DNA of 11,201 bases from Actinocrinis sp035946395 (GCF_035946395.1 NZ_DASYZI010000316.1:1-11201), one strand, 5' to 3'. Counted from the first letter of the stretch, positions 1-9,309 are shown. Notes: generated by a model not told the origin, from the sequence alone. Program-made: numbers and translations.

Positions 1-14
1 CTGGTCTTCTCTCG

Positions 15-88
15 TGGACCTAGGAGGACTTGAACCTCCGACCTCTTCCTTATCAGGGAAGCGCTCTAACCGACTGAGCTATAGGTCC
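15..88 (-). tRNA. tRNA-Ile (anticodon GAT)
   Basis: Read on the minus strand, this 74-nt sequence folds as a complete cloverleaf. It has a 7-bp acceptor stem (GGACCTA with TAGGTCC), D arm GCTC/GAGC, anticodon stem CTTCC/GGAAG around loop CTGATAA, 5-nt variable region AGGTC, T arm GGAGG/CCTCC with loop TTCAAGT, and discriminator base A. The anticodon GAT reads isoleucine AUC/AUU codons. The 3' CCA is not encoded, so it must be added after transcription. A tRNA-Ile downstream of gyrA is common in actinobacteria, often followed by tRNA-Ala, which would lie off the left edge here. Confidence 0.97.
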
Positions 89-134
89 ATCACGCTCGCT
101 CGCCTGCTGTTGCTGGTGGTCGAAGCGCTAGAGC

Positions 135-163
135 AGATTACCGCATGCGGCGGGCCGCCCCAA
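135..163 (-). promoter_or_regulatory. Candidate promoter of tRNA-Ile
   Basis: On the minus strand a -35-like TTGGGG (158-163) is followed after 17 nt by TAATCT (135-140), which fits the actinobacterial TANNNT -10 pattern. Transcription would start near 128 and give a 5' leader of about 40 nt before the tRNA. The -35 matches the consensus only in its TTG. The site lies within the stem-loop that follows the DUF3566 gene, so termination of one unit and initiation of the next would be back to back. Inferred from position and hexamers only. Confidence 0.35.
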
Positions 164-193
164 AATGGGATTCGGGTGCGCTGGGGCGGTTTT
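155..193. terminator. Stem-loop after the DUF3566 gene, probable terminator
   Basis: CCGCCCCA (155-162) pairs perfectly with TGGGGCGG (182-189) around a 19-nt loop. The stem begins 3 nt beyond the DUF3566 stop codon. A TTTT run (190-193) follows on the plus strand; on the minus strand, where the operon runs, the hairpin is preceded by A residues and has no U tail. U-less stem-loops are common terminators in streptomycete-like genomes, so the likely role is ending the gyrB-gyrA-DUF3566 transcript. It could also act bidirectionally. Confidence 0.5.
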
Positions 194-1026
194 CACTGGT
201 CTTCGGCGAGGGTGACCTCGAAGCCGCCGACAAAACCGGCGGCCAGGTTGTAGAGGTATGCGCCCAAGGTGGCGAGTGCGGTGGCGAGGACCACGTCCAC
301 CAGGGCGATGATCATCATGTAGCCCTCGACGTGGCCGAAGGACAGGAAGCTGGACAGGCTGAACGAACTGGTCGTGCCGGTACCGGTGCCGCTGCTGGTC
401 AGGTCACCCACGGTCTTGTTCAGAGAGTCGAAGACGCCGAGGGCGTTGAGCACGTTCCAGACCACGGCGGTGCCGACGATGGTGACGATGCCCATCGCGA
501 TGGACAGCACGAACGAGACCTTCATCACCGACCACGGGTCCACCCGGGCGACGCGCAGGCGTGCCTTGCGGACGCGGGCCTGCGGGGCGCCTGCTTGGGC
601 CCCGGCCCCGCCGGCCCCGAACCCCGGGCGGGCCCTGGCCCGCTGGTCCTGGGTGGCGCTGCCGATCGCCGCGCCGACGCGGGCGAACGAGCGTCCAGCG
701 CCGCTGAGGGCCCGTCCGACGGTGTCCGCCGGGCCGGACAAGCCGGACGGGCCGGAACGGCGGGAGTCGGGCGCTTCGGGAGCCGGGAGCTGGTGGGCAC
801 CGGTTCCGGCGTGCGCGGGCTGGGCGGCGGCCGACGCCTGCGCCTGCGCTTGTGGCTGCGCTTGCGACTGAGTCGCCGACGGTGGCGCCGAGCGCACGGC
901 GGTCGGGCCCAGGCCGTCTCCGTAGCTGCGGCTACCGCCGGGCCGCCCGGCTGTGGGGTTCGAGCTCTCACTCACGGTCGTCTCCAAGCCCCTTGCGTCA
1001 TCGAATGCATCGTCGAAGCTGCTCAT
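193..1026 (-). CDS. DUF3566 domain membrane protein
   Basis: Encodes 277 residues. The first ~150 form a low-complexity, probably disordered region rich in Ala, Gly, Pro, Ser and Gln, with a Gln-Ala repeat at about residues 53-70. A basic stretch (RVRKARLRVARVDP, 151-164) leads into a membrane helix at about 167-190, an extracytoplasmic loop with a Ser/Thr/Gly-rich segment (210-228), and a second helix at about 236-258. It ends in GGFEVTLAEDQ. The C-terminal ~125 residues match the DUF3566 family, whose gene sits beside gyrA in many actinobacteria (Rv0007 in Mycobacterium tuberculosis). The molecular role is not settled; a link to the cell envelope is only inference. The ATG start has GGGAGG 11 nt upstream. 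The gene follows gyrA by 90 bp and is probably co-transcribed, perhaps at reduced level because of the stem-loop in the gap. Confidence 0.93.
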   Translation of the reverse strand: MSSFDDAFDDARGLETTVSESSNPTAGRPGGSRSYGDGLGPTAVRSAPPSATQSQAQPQAQAQASAAAQPAHAGTGAHQLPAPEAPDSRRSGPSGLSGPADTVGRALSGAGRSFARVGAAIGSATQDQRARARPGFGAGGAGAQAGAPQARVRKARLRVARVDPWSVMKVSFVLSIAMGIVTIVGTAVVWNVLNALGVFDSLNKTVGDLTSSGTGTGTTSSFSLSSFLSFGHVEGYMMIIALVDVVLATALATLGAYLYNLAAGFVGGFEVTLAEDQ

Positions 1027-1070
1027 CGGAACCGCGGCCTCCCGCCGAGACCGCGGGCCCCTGGCTCTAT

Positions 1071-1104
1071 ACCCGGGGCGGTGTCTGCGACGCGCGCCCC
1101 GGGT
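1071..1104 (-). promoter_or_regulatory. Strong stem-loop between gyrA and the DUF3566 gene
   Basis: ACCCGGGGCG (1071-1080) and CGCCCCGGGT (1095-1104) form a perfect 10-bp stem, 9 of the pairs G-C, around a 14-nt loop. It lies 12 nt past the gyrA stop and about 45 nt before the DUF3566 start. No U tract follows on the minus strand. It may act as a partial terminator, an RNA-stabilising 3' structure for gyrA or a processing site; the sequence does not separate these. TATAGA follows immediately on the minus strand but has no credible -35. Confidence 0.55.
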
Positions 1105-1116
1105 CGCACATGTTTA

Positions 1117-3807
<2,691 letters not shown>

Positions 3808-3875
3808 GGAGAGTGGTTCCTTAGGTCAGGTCGGGTCGCGGGAGGTCGGCCGCCGGGTGCTGGCCCGGGGCCGGC

Positions 3876-3911
3876 TCAGATGTCGAGACAGCGTCAGATG
3901 TCCAAGAACCG
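3876..3911 (-). repeat. Imperfect 18-bp tandem repeat across the gyrB stop codon
   Basis: The last 18 nt of gyrB (3894-3911, encoding RFLDI-stop) are followed directly by a related 18-nt unit (3876-3893) that would read RCLDI-stop in the same frame. The units share 13 of 18 positions, including an identical GACATCTGA ending. The second unit lies just downstream of the stop, so it supplies an in-frame back-up TGA. A small duplication of the gene's end is the simplest explanation. Confidence 0.7.
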
Positions 3912-5924
3912 CACGTCCTTGGCGTTGCGCTGGATGAACGAGCGGCGCGCCTCGACGTCCTCGCCCATCAGGATCGAGAACAGCTCGTCGGCCTGGGCCG
4001 CGTCGTCGAGGGTGACCTGCCGCAGGATCCGCGAGTCGCGGTCCATGGTGGTGATCCGCAGCTCTTCGGCGTTCATCTCGCCGAGACCCTTGAACCGCTG
4101 GACGGTGTCGTCCTTCACCCGGCGCCCGGCGGCGGCGCCAGCGGCCAGCAGGACGTCACGCTCGCGGTCCGAGTAGGCGTAGGCGAAGTCGTTGTTGGTC
4201 CACTTCACTTTGTAGAGCGGCGGGGCGGCCAGGTACACGTGCCCGGCCTCGATCAGCGGGCGCATGAAGCGGAACAGCAGGGTCAGCAGCAGGGTGGTGA
4301 TGTGCTGGCCGTCCACGTCGGCGTCGGCCATCAGGATGATCTTGTGGTAGCGCAGCCTGCTGATGTCGAAGTCGTCGTGGACGCCGGTGCCGAGGGCGGA
4401 GATGAGCGCTTGGACCTCGTTGTTCTGCAACACCCGGTCGATGCGGGCCTTCTCGACGTTGAGGATCTTGCCGCGGATCGGCAGGATCGCCTGTACCTTC
4501 GGGTCGCGGCCCGACTTGGCCGAGCCGCCGGCGCTGTCGCCCTCCACGACGAAGATCTCGCACAGCGCCGGGTTGGTGGACTGGCAGTCGGCCAGCTTGC
4601 CGGGCAGCGCCATCGTTTCCAGCAGGCCCTTGCGCCGGGTCAGCTCGCGGGCCTTGCGGGCGGCGATCCGGGCGGTGGCCGCCTGGATCGACTTGCGCAC
4701 GATGTCCTTGGCCTCGTTGGGGTTGCGATCGAACCAGTCGGCCAGCTGCTCGTAGGTGATCTTCTGCACGAAGGTGCGGGCCTCGGTGTTGCCGAGCTTG
4801 GCCTTGGTCTGGCCCTCGAACTGCGGCTCGCCGAGCTTGACCGAGATGATCGCGGTCAAGCCCTCACGGATGTCCTCGCCGGCGAGGTTGTCGTCCTTGT
4901 CCTTGAGCAGCTTCTGGTCCTTGGCGTACCGGTTGACCACGTTGGTCAGCGCGGAGCGGAAGCCCTCCTCGTGGGTGCCGCCGTCCGGGGTGTTGATCGT
5001 ATTGGCGAACGTGTACACGCCTTCGGAGTACTGGCTGTTCCACTGCATCGCGATCTCGGCGGAGATCTTGCGGTCGGTGTCCTCGGACGCGAACTCGATG
5101 ACCTGAGGGTGCACCAGCTCGCCCTTGGCCGCGTTGATGTGGCGCACGAAGTCGGCGATGCCGCCGTCGTAGCGGAAGACGACCGCGCGGCCCTTGCCCT
5201 CCTCGTCCTTGAACTCCGGGCGCTCATCGGTCAGCGAGATGGTCAGGCCACGGTTGAGGAACGCCATCTCCTGGAAGCGCCGGGCGAGGGTCTCGAAGCT
5301 GTAGGTCGTGGTCTCGAAGACCTCGTCGTCGGCCCAGAAGGTCACGGTGGTGCCGGTCTCGACGGTCGGGCTGCCCTTGCGCAGGTCGGCGGTGGGCGTG
5401 CCGCGCAGGTACTCCTGGGTCCACAGATGGCCTTCGGTCTTGACCGCGACGGTCAGCCGGGTGGACAGCGCGTTGACCACGGAGACGCCGACGCCGTGCA
5501 GGCCGCCGGAGACCGCGTACCCACCGCCGCCGAACTTGCCACCGGCGTGCAGCACGGTCAGCACGACCTCGACGGCGGGCTTGTCCTGACCTGGCACCAC
5601 GCCCACCGGGATGCCGCGACCGTTGTCGACGACGCACACGCCGCCGTCGGCCAACAGGGTGACCTGGATGTCGTCGCAGTATCCGGCCAGCGCCTCGTCC
5701 ACGGCGTTGTCGACCACCTCGTAGACGAGGTGGTGCAGGCCGCGCTCGCCGGTGGAGCCGATGTACATGCCGGGGCGCTTGCGCACCGCTTCGAGGCCCT
5801 CAAGGACGCTGATCGCGCTGGCGTCGTAGTCGCCGTTGTTGCTGTGCTGCCGGGGCGCGGGTGCGGCGGCTGCCGGGGCGCCGGATACGGGGGCGGACGG
5901 CGTGGAGTGTTCTGGATCGACCAC
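3894..5924 (-). CDS. gyrB: DNA gyrase subunit B
   Basis: Encodes 676 residues, the ATPase subunit of gyrase. After a variable Ala/Pro-rich N-terminus (~1-30) comes the GHKL ATPase domain: YEVVDN with catalytic-base Glu69 and Asn73, DNGRGIPV (100-107) for nucleotide contact, and the glycine-rich lid GGLHGVGVSVVNAL (140-153). The transducer domain carries the QTK loop (372-374), Lys374 contacting the ATP phosphate. The TOPRIM domain has EGDSAGGSAK (461-470) and the metal-binding DADVDG (534-539), then PLYK (569-572) and FKGLGEMN (611-618). It ends RNAKDVRFLDI, as in the actinobacterial short form that lacks the ~165-residue insert of E. coli GyrB. The start is GTG, with AGAAAGG 10 nt upstream. 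A ~550-bp gap upstream and gyrA 86 bp downstream make it the likely head gene of a gyrB-gyrA operon. Confidence 0.99.
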   Translation of the reverse strand: MVDPEHSTPSAPVSGAPAAAAPAPRQHSNNGDYDASAISVLEGLEAVRKRPGMYIGSTGERGLHHLVYEVVDNAVDEALAGYCDDIQVTLLADGGVCVVDNGRGIPVGVVPGQDKPAVEVVLTVLHAGGKFGGGGYAVSGGLHGVGVSVVNALSTRLTVAVKTEGHLWTQEYLRGTPTADLRKGSPTVETGTTVTFWADDEVFETTTYSFETLARRFQEMAFLNRGLTISLTDERPEFKDEEGKGRAVVFRYDGGIADFVRHINAAKGELVHPQVIEFASEDTDRKISAEIAMQWNSQYSEGVYTFANTINTPDGGTHEEGFRSALTNVVNRYAKDQKLLKDKDDNLAGEDIREGLTAIISVKLGEPQFEGQTKAKLGNTEARTFVQKITYEQLADWFDRNPNEAKDIVRKSIQAATARIAARKARELTRRKGLLETMALPGKLADCQSTNPALCEIFVVEGDSAGGSAKSGRDPKVQAILPIRGKILNVEKARIDRVLQNNEVQALISALGTGVHDDFDISRLRYHKIILMADADVDGQHITTLLLTLLFRFMRPLIEAGHVYLAAPPLYKVKWTNNDFAYAYSDRERDVLLAAGAAAGRRVKDDTVQRFKGLGEMNAEELRITTMDRDSRILRQVTLDDAAQADELFSILMGEDVEARRSFIQRNAKDVRFLDI

Positions 5925-6100
5925 GGACGCGAAACCTTTCTCAACGTCAGCGGCACCGGGCCGGCAGAGCGAGGCACCGGGGCCGCAGAGCGACGAGCTG
6001 GAGCGCGCCTGCGCGGCACCAGCGGCAGGCGGACTGGGGGCCCACGTACGGCGAATGGTCGCCGACCGCCGGATTTCCTCGGCTGCCTGGATCTGGCTTC

Positions 6101-6106
6101 ATTCTA
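6101..6106 (-). promoter_or_regulatory. Candidate -10 element for gyrB
   Basis: TAGAAT on the minus strand matches TATAAT at five of six positions and fits TANNNT. No good -35 hexamer lies at 16-18 nt upstream, which is not unusual for actinobacterial or supercoiling-sensitive promoters. Transcription would begin near 6094, giving a leader of about 170 nt before the gyrB GTG. Confidence 0.4.
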
Positions 6107-6149
6107 TCGGTTCCGGGGGACTGAAGGCGGCATACGCGGCCTGACGGCC

Positions 6150-6177
6150 ATTCTGAGCTGATCCACCCCTCGGTCAA
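6150..6177 (-). promoter_or_regulatory. Candidate upstream promoter for gyrB
   Basis: On the minus strand TTGACC (6172-6177, five of six to TTGACA) is followed after 16 nt by CAGAAT (6150-6155, four of six to TATAAT). It would give a leader of about 220 nt. The palindrome at 6184-6200 lies 6 nt upstream of this -35, where an activator or operator often sits. It may work in tandem with the -10 at 6101-6106. Confidence 0.4.
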
Positions 6178-6183
6178 GTGTCC

Positions 6184-6200
6184 CCCCACCTAAGGTGGGG
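6184..6200. promoter_or_regulatory. Palindrome upstream of the gyrB promoter region
   Basis: CCCCACC (6184-6190) and GGTGGGG (6194-6200) form a perfect 7-bp inverted repeat around TAA. It lies 6 nt upstream of the candidate -35 at 6172-6177, so a protein-binding site is one reading. A terminator for transcripts leaving dciA is the other, although no T run follows on the minus strand. Confidence 0.45.
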
Positions 6201-6409
6201 TCAGCCGACGCTCGATGCGATGTTGGCGCCATCCGCGACTACGAGGCATAACAGCCGATTGTCGGAGGATTACGATATGCGATGAGCAACCGTCACTGAT
6301 TCGAGTTAAACGGGTGTGTGGAGCGGATGCCAACGGTGCTGTGTATGCGGCCGGTCCGACAGATGTCCGGCATTTACCCTGTATATCCGCTTAGCCCAGC
6401 CGATGGATG

Positions 6410-6484
6410 CCTAGGGATCGTGCGCCTGACGTGTCTAAGACGTGAGCCGGATCAGCGCGCGGCGTCTGGTACACCCTAGGGATC
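6410..6484. mobile_element. Insertion-like 55-bp segment with direct and inverted ends
   Basis: A perfect 10-bp direct repeat, CCTAGGGATC, occurs at 6410-6419 and 6475-6484. Between the copies is 55 bp whose left end GTGCGCCTGACG (6420-6431) and right end CGTCTGGTACAC (6463-6474) are imperfect inverted repeats, matching at 9 of 12 positions. That is the layout of a target-site duplication around a miniature element. The right copy contains the dciA stop codon, so removing one copy plus insert would leave dciA intact. There is no coding capacity. A chance arrangement cannot be excluded from one sequence. Confidence 0.35.
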
Positions 6485-7051
6485 ACGGCGGCCTCTGGAT
6501 CCCCCGGTCGCGGACAGCCGACCGCGCCGCCAACTCGGCGGATTGGGGCCGAGCACCGAGATGCGTTCTATCGCGGGCTGCGGTGGACCGCCGGGGATGG
6601 TCCGGCGGGGCACGGCCGAGTTGAGCCGGGAGAGCAGCATCGCGGACAGGTTGCGCAGTTCGGTGGCCCAGGCCGACGAATCGGTCTGCACCGTCAGCAC
6701 GCCGTCCTCGTAGGAGACCGGCACGCAGTGCGCGGCGATGCGCGGCCCGACGATGTCCGCCCAGCCGTGGATGATCCCGCCGACGGCCGCCGGGGCTTCC
6801 CAACCGGCCTCGGCCAAGAGCCGGGACAGCGTGGCTTCAAGCGGTTGCGGGTCGCGCTCGTCGGGGCGGGCGCTGGAGCGGCGGGCCTGTGCCGCGGCGG
6901 AGCCACGTCGCAGCGCCCTGCCCTCCTCGATCTGGCGAGCGCGGGTGCGGGCCGCGGCCAGCGCGGCGCGGGCGAGGTCGGGGCCGCGCGCGTCACCACT
7001 CTGCGGTGACGATTGAGGGGACGAATAGCCCCCGTCGTGTTGAGCAGTCAT
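6476..7051 (-). CDS. dciA: DciA-family (DUF721) helicase-associated protein
   Basis: Encodes 191 residues. The N-terminal ~65 are polar, then basic and probably flexible. The DUF721/DciA domain spans about 70-175, with GWADIVGPRIAAHC (96-109), DGVLTVQTDSSAWATEL (116-132), a helix ending LLSRLN, and the typical C-terminal GPNPPSWRRG (168-177). DciA proteins interact with the replicative helicase DnaB and assist its loading or activity in bacteria lacking DnaC/DnaI. The gene sits between recF and gyrB as in other actinobacteria. Its ATG overlaps the recF stop as ATGA (7048-7051), implying translational coupling. The family assignment is firm; the helicase role is transferred from studied homologues. 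The last ~14 residues are basic and variable. Confidence 0.92.
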   Translation of the reverse strand: MTAQHDGGYSSPQSSPQSGDARGPDLARAALAAARTRARQIEEGRALRRGSAAAQARRSSARPDERDPQPLEATLSRLLAEAGWEAPAAVGGIIHGWADIVGPRIAAHCVPVSYEDGVLTVQTDSSAWATELRNLSAMLLSRLNSAVPRRTIPGGPPQPAIERISVLGPNPPSWRRGRLSATGGSRGRRDP

Positions 7052-8292
7052 CGCGCACGCTCCGCATCGTCGTCGCGCGCGACGCTGTCTCTGCCGTCAT
7101 CCTCGTTGTCATCGTCGCCGTTGTCGTCGCCGCGCATGACAGTGTCCTTGGCGGCCGGGTCCTTGGTGACGGCGCCCTTGGCGACCGTGTAGCGCAAGCC
7201 GTCCAGCTCTGGCGGAACGTCGGCCGCGACGGCAGCGGTGATCAGCACCTGTTCGGCCGTGGACGCGACGGAGACGAGATGGGTCCGGCGTGAGGAGTCC
7301 AACTCTGCGAAAACGTCGTCGAGTAGCAGCACCGGCTCGATTCCGTCGGACCGCAGCAGTTCGTAGGCGGCGAGCTTGATCGCCAGGGCGAAGGACCACG
7401 ACTCGCCGTGACTCGCGTAGCCCTTCGCCGGGAGTGGCCCGCTGCCGTAGTCGATGGCCAGCATCAGGTCGTCGCGATGCGGGCCGACGAGTGTGACGCC
7501 GCGCTCCACTTCGTCCGGCCGGGACTGCGCCAAGGCTGCGGCGAGCGCGGCTTGGAGGTCGTCGGCCGAGGCGGCGGATTCGAGCGGGCAGGAGGGACGG
7601 TACTCAAGACTCGCACCCGGATGGCCGGCGATCGTGCCGTATGCCTTGTCCACCAAGGGAGCCAGCGCGCGCAGCAGCGTGAGCCGGGCCGCGAGCAGCT
7701 GCGCGCCCGCCTTCGCGAGATGGGCGTCCCACACGTCGAGCGTGCTCGGATCAGGAGTCTGTCCTCCGCGCGACCGGCGCAGCATCGACGCGGACCGCAG
7801 CAGGGCGTTGCGTTGCTTGAGCGCCCGCTCGTAGTCGGCACGCACCCCTGCGTAGCGCGGCGCGCGGGCGACCAGGAGTTCGTCGATGAATCGGCGGCGC
7901 TCCGCCGGATCTCCCTTGACCAGCGCCAGATCCTCCGGCGCGAACAGCACCGTGCGAAGGTAGCCGAGCACGTCGCGGGGGCGGTTCACCGGCGAGCGGT
8001 TGAGCCGCGCCCGGTTCGACCGGCCCGGGTTTATCTCCAGTTCGACCAGCGCGGTGCGGTCCTCGTGCCACACCGCGCCGCGCACCACGGCCCGCTCGGC
8101 GCCCGCGCGTACCAGCGGCGCGTCCTGGCCGACCCGGTGACTGCCCTGGTTGGCGAGGTAGCCGATCGCCTCGATGATGTTCGTCTTGCCCTGGCCGTTG
8201 GGTCCGACGAGCACGCTGACGCCGGCCTCAAGGGGTAGCTCAAGGCCGGCGTACGACCGGAAGTCGGCCAGCGACAGATGGCTGAGACGCAC
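7048..8292 (-). CDS. recF: DNA repair and recombination protein RecF
   Basis: Encodes 414 residues of an SMC/ABC-type ATPase that acts with RecO and RecR to load RecA at single-strand gaps and stalled forks. It shows Walker A GPNGQGKT (30-37), FAPEDL (117-122) and the RecF-typical RRRFIDELL (132-140). The ABC signature region has SHGES at 294-298, and Walker B VLLLDDVFAELD at 321-332 includes the acidic pair Asp325-Asp326. The conserved fold appears to end near residue 370. The last ~44 residues are an unusual charged tail dominated by Asp, Arg and Lys. The start is GTG with AGGAAA just upstream (short 3-5 nt spacing). It follows gnd by 102 bp, and its stop overlaps the dciA start. Confidence 0.98.
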   Translation of the reverse strand: MRLSHLSLADFRSYAGLELPLEAGVSVLVGPNGQGKTNIIEAIGYLANQGSHRVGQDAPLVRAGAERAVVRGAVWHEDRTALVELEINPGRSNRARLNRSPVNRPRDVLGYLRTVLFAPEDLALVKGDPAERRRFIDELLVARAPRYAGVRADYERALKQRNALLRSASMLRRSRGGQTPDPSTLDVWDAHLAKAGAQLLAARLTLLRALAPLVDKAYGTIAGHPGASLEYRPSCPLESAASADDLQAALAAALAQSRPDEVERGVTLVGPHRDDLMLAIDYGSGPLPAKGYASHGESWSFALAIKLAAYELLRSDGIEPVLLLDDVFAELDSSRRTHLVSVASTAEQVLITAAVAADVPPELDGLRYTVAKGAVTKDPAAKDTVMRGDDNGDDDNEDDGRDSVARDDDAERAR

Positions 8293-8324
8293 TGCTTTCC
8301 TGTTGTCGCGTTCTTCGGTGTTGC

Positions 8325-8358
8325 TGCTGACTTTGATCAGGCACTGACTTTGATCGGG
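8325..8358 (-). repeat. Two 17-bp tandem units between gnd and recF
   Basis: Two adjacent 17-bp units (8325-8341 and 8342-8358) match at 14 of 17 positions. They share the 12-mer GATCAAAGTCAG (minus strand), perfectly repeated at 8327-8338 and 8344-8355. Shorter GATCAGG-like echoes occur at 8381-8387 and in the gnd stop region. The repeats occupy a third of the 102-bp gap, 33 bp upstream of recF. They could be slippage products or a binding site for a dimeric regulator. Confidence 0.75.
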
Positions 8359-8374
8359 CGCCGTGCCGGGCGCC
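8357..8374. repeat. GGCGCC inverted pair downstream of gnd
   Basis: Two copies of the self-complementary GGCGCC (8357-8362, 8369-8374) are separated by 6 nt and can pair as a 6-bp G-C stem in the transcript, about 20 nt past the gnd stop. There is no U tract, so it is at most a weak terminator or pause structure. Confidence 0.35.
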
Positions 8375-8394
8375 GAATTCGATCAGGTGCCGTA

Positions 8395-9309
8395 TCAGGC
8401 GTCGGGGCTGCGGTGCTCGGCGGCCGTCTTGCCGTCGGCGCCGGTGACGGCGTGTCCGCCGAACTGGTTGCGCAGCGCGGCGACCATCTTCATCGACGGG
8501 GAGTCCTCCTGGCGGGAGGAGAACCGGGCGAACAACGAGGCGGTGATCGCGGGTAGCGGCACGGCGTGGTCGATGGCCGCCTCGACCGTCCAACGGCCCT
8601 CGCCGGAGTCCTCGGCGTAGCCACGCAGCTTGTCCAGGTGCTCGTCCTGCTCAAGCGCGGCGACGGCCAGGTCCAGCAGCCAGGACCGGATGACCGTGCC
8701 CTCCCTCCACGAGCGGAAGACCTCGCGCACGTCGGTCACCTCGGGTACCGCTTCGAGCAGTTCCCAGCCCTCGGCGTAGGCCTGCATGATCGCGTACTCG
8801 ATGCCGTTGTGGACCATCTTGGAGAAATGGCCCGCGCCGACCGCGCCGGCGTGCACGAACCCGAACTCGCCCTCGGGCTTCAGCGCGTCGAAGACCGGCT
8901 GCACCTTCGCGACGTTCGCGTCCGTACCGCCGACCATCAGTGCGTAGCCGTTGCGCAGGCCCCACACGCCACCGGACACGCCGGCGTCCACGAAGCCGAT
9001 GCCCTTGGCGGCCAAGTGCGCAGCGTGCTTCTTGTCGTCTGTCCACCGCGAGTTGCCGCCGTCGACGACCACGTCGCCCTCGGCGAGCAACTCGCCGAGT
9101 TCCTCGATGGTGGACTGGGTCGGCGCTCCTGCCGGGACCATGACCCAGACCACCCGGGGCGCCGGGAGGGCGCCGACCAGGTCCTTGAGCGAGCCGACAT
9201 CCGTCAGGTCGGGGCTGCGGTCGTATCCGACCACGGTGTGGCCGGCTTGGCGGATGCGCTCGCGCATGTTCCCGCCCATCTTGCCCAGGCCGATGAGTCC
9301 GAGTTCCAT
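8395..9309 (-). CDS. gnd: 6-phosphogluconate dehydrogenase, short decarboxylating form
   Basis: Encodes 304 residues, the length of the short Gnd-related family rather than the ~470-residue E. coli enzyme. The reaction is oxidative decarboxylation of 6-phosphogluconate to ribulose 5-phosphate in the pentose phosphate pathway. The N-terminal Rossmann fold has GLIGLGKMGGNM (4-15). Asp30 closes the second strand, which suggests NAD+ may be accepted, although Arg31-Ser32 leave NADP+ possible. Substrate and catalytic motifs are DGGNSRW (83-89), GVSGGVWGL (110-118) and SKMVHNGIEY (163-172) with catalytic Lys164 and Asn168. The C-terminal helical domain keeps ARFSSRQ (261-267). The ATG start has AGGGA 7 nt upstream. 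It is the only metabolic gene in a replication cluster, a placement shared with Streptomyces. Both flanking gaps contain tandem duplications. Confidence 0.95.
   Translation of the reverse strand: MELGLIGLGKMGGNMRERIRQAGHTVVGYDRSPDLTDVGSLKDLVGALPAPRVVWVMVPAGAPTQSTIEELGELLAEGDVVVDGGNSRWTDDKKHAAHLAAKGIGFVDAGVSGGVWGLRNGYALMVGGTDANVAKVQPVFDALKPEGEFGFVHAGAVGAGHFSKMVHNGIEYAIMQAYAEGWELLEAVPEVTDVREVFRSWREGTVIRSWLLDLAVAALEQDEHLDKLRGYAEDSGEGRWTVEAAIDHAVPLPAITASLFARFSSRQEDSPSMKMVAALRNQFGGHAVTGADGKTAAEHRSPDA

Larger units (their letters stand above)
5925..6475. other. Intergenic region between dciA and gyrB
   Basis: This is the longest gene-free interval apart from oriC (551 bp). I see no coding sequence or tRNA in it. 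The part at 6241-6420 is about 56% G+C by count, visibly lower than the flanking genes. It holds candidate gyrB promoters (6101-6106; 6150-6177), a palindrome (6184-6200) and an insertion-like structure (6410-6484). Between about 6205 and 6405 I recognise nothing specific. Gyrase genes usually have a regulated promoter responding to supercoiling, so a long regulatory leader here is expected. Confidence 0.6.

Noticed and set aside
4239..6161. 640-codon plus-strand open frame opposite gyrB
   Set aside because: Long antisense frames are expected where third codon positions are nearly all G or C; the product has no recognisable motif.
6263..6300. Plus-strand GGAGG followed by ATGCGATGA and by a 5-codon mini-ORF, leader-peptide-like
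   Set aside because: No plus-strand gene follows that it could control; it would run into the antisense of dciA.
6293..6373. 26-codon minus-strand ORF in the dciA-gyrB gap
   Set aside because: Its AGGG lies only 3 nt from the ATG and the peptide has no recognisable features; short ORFs of this length are expected by chance.
6427..6444. GACGTG repeated twice at 11-bp spacing as a regulator site
   Set aside because: The motif is short, no promoter is clearly adjacent, and the segment is better described as part of the insertion-like structure.
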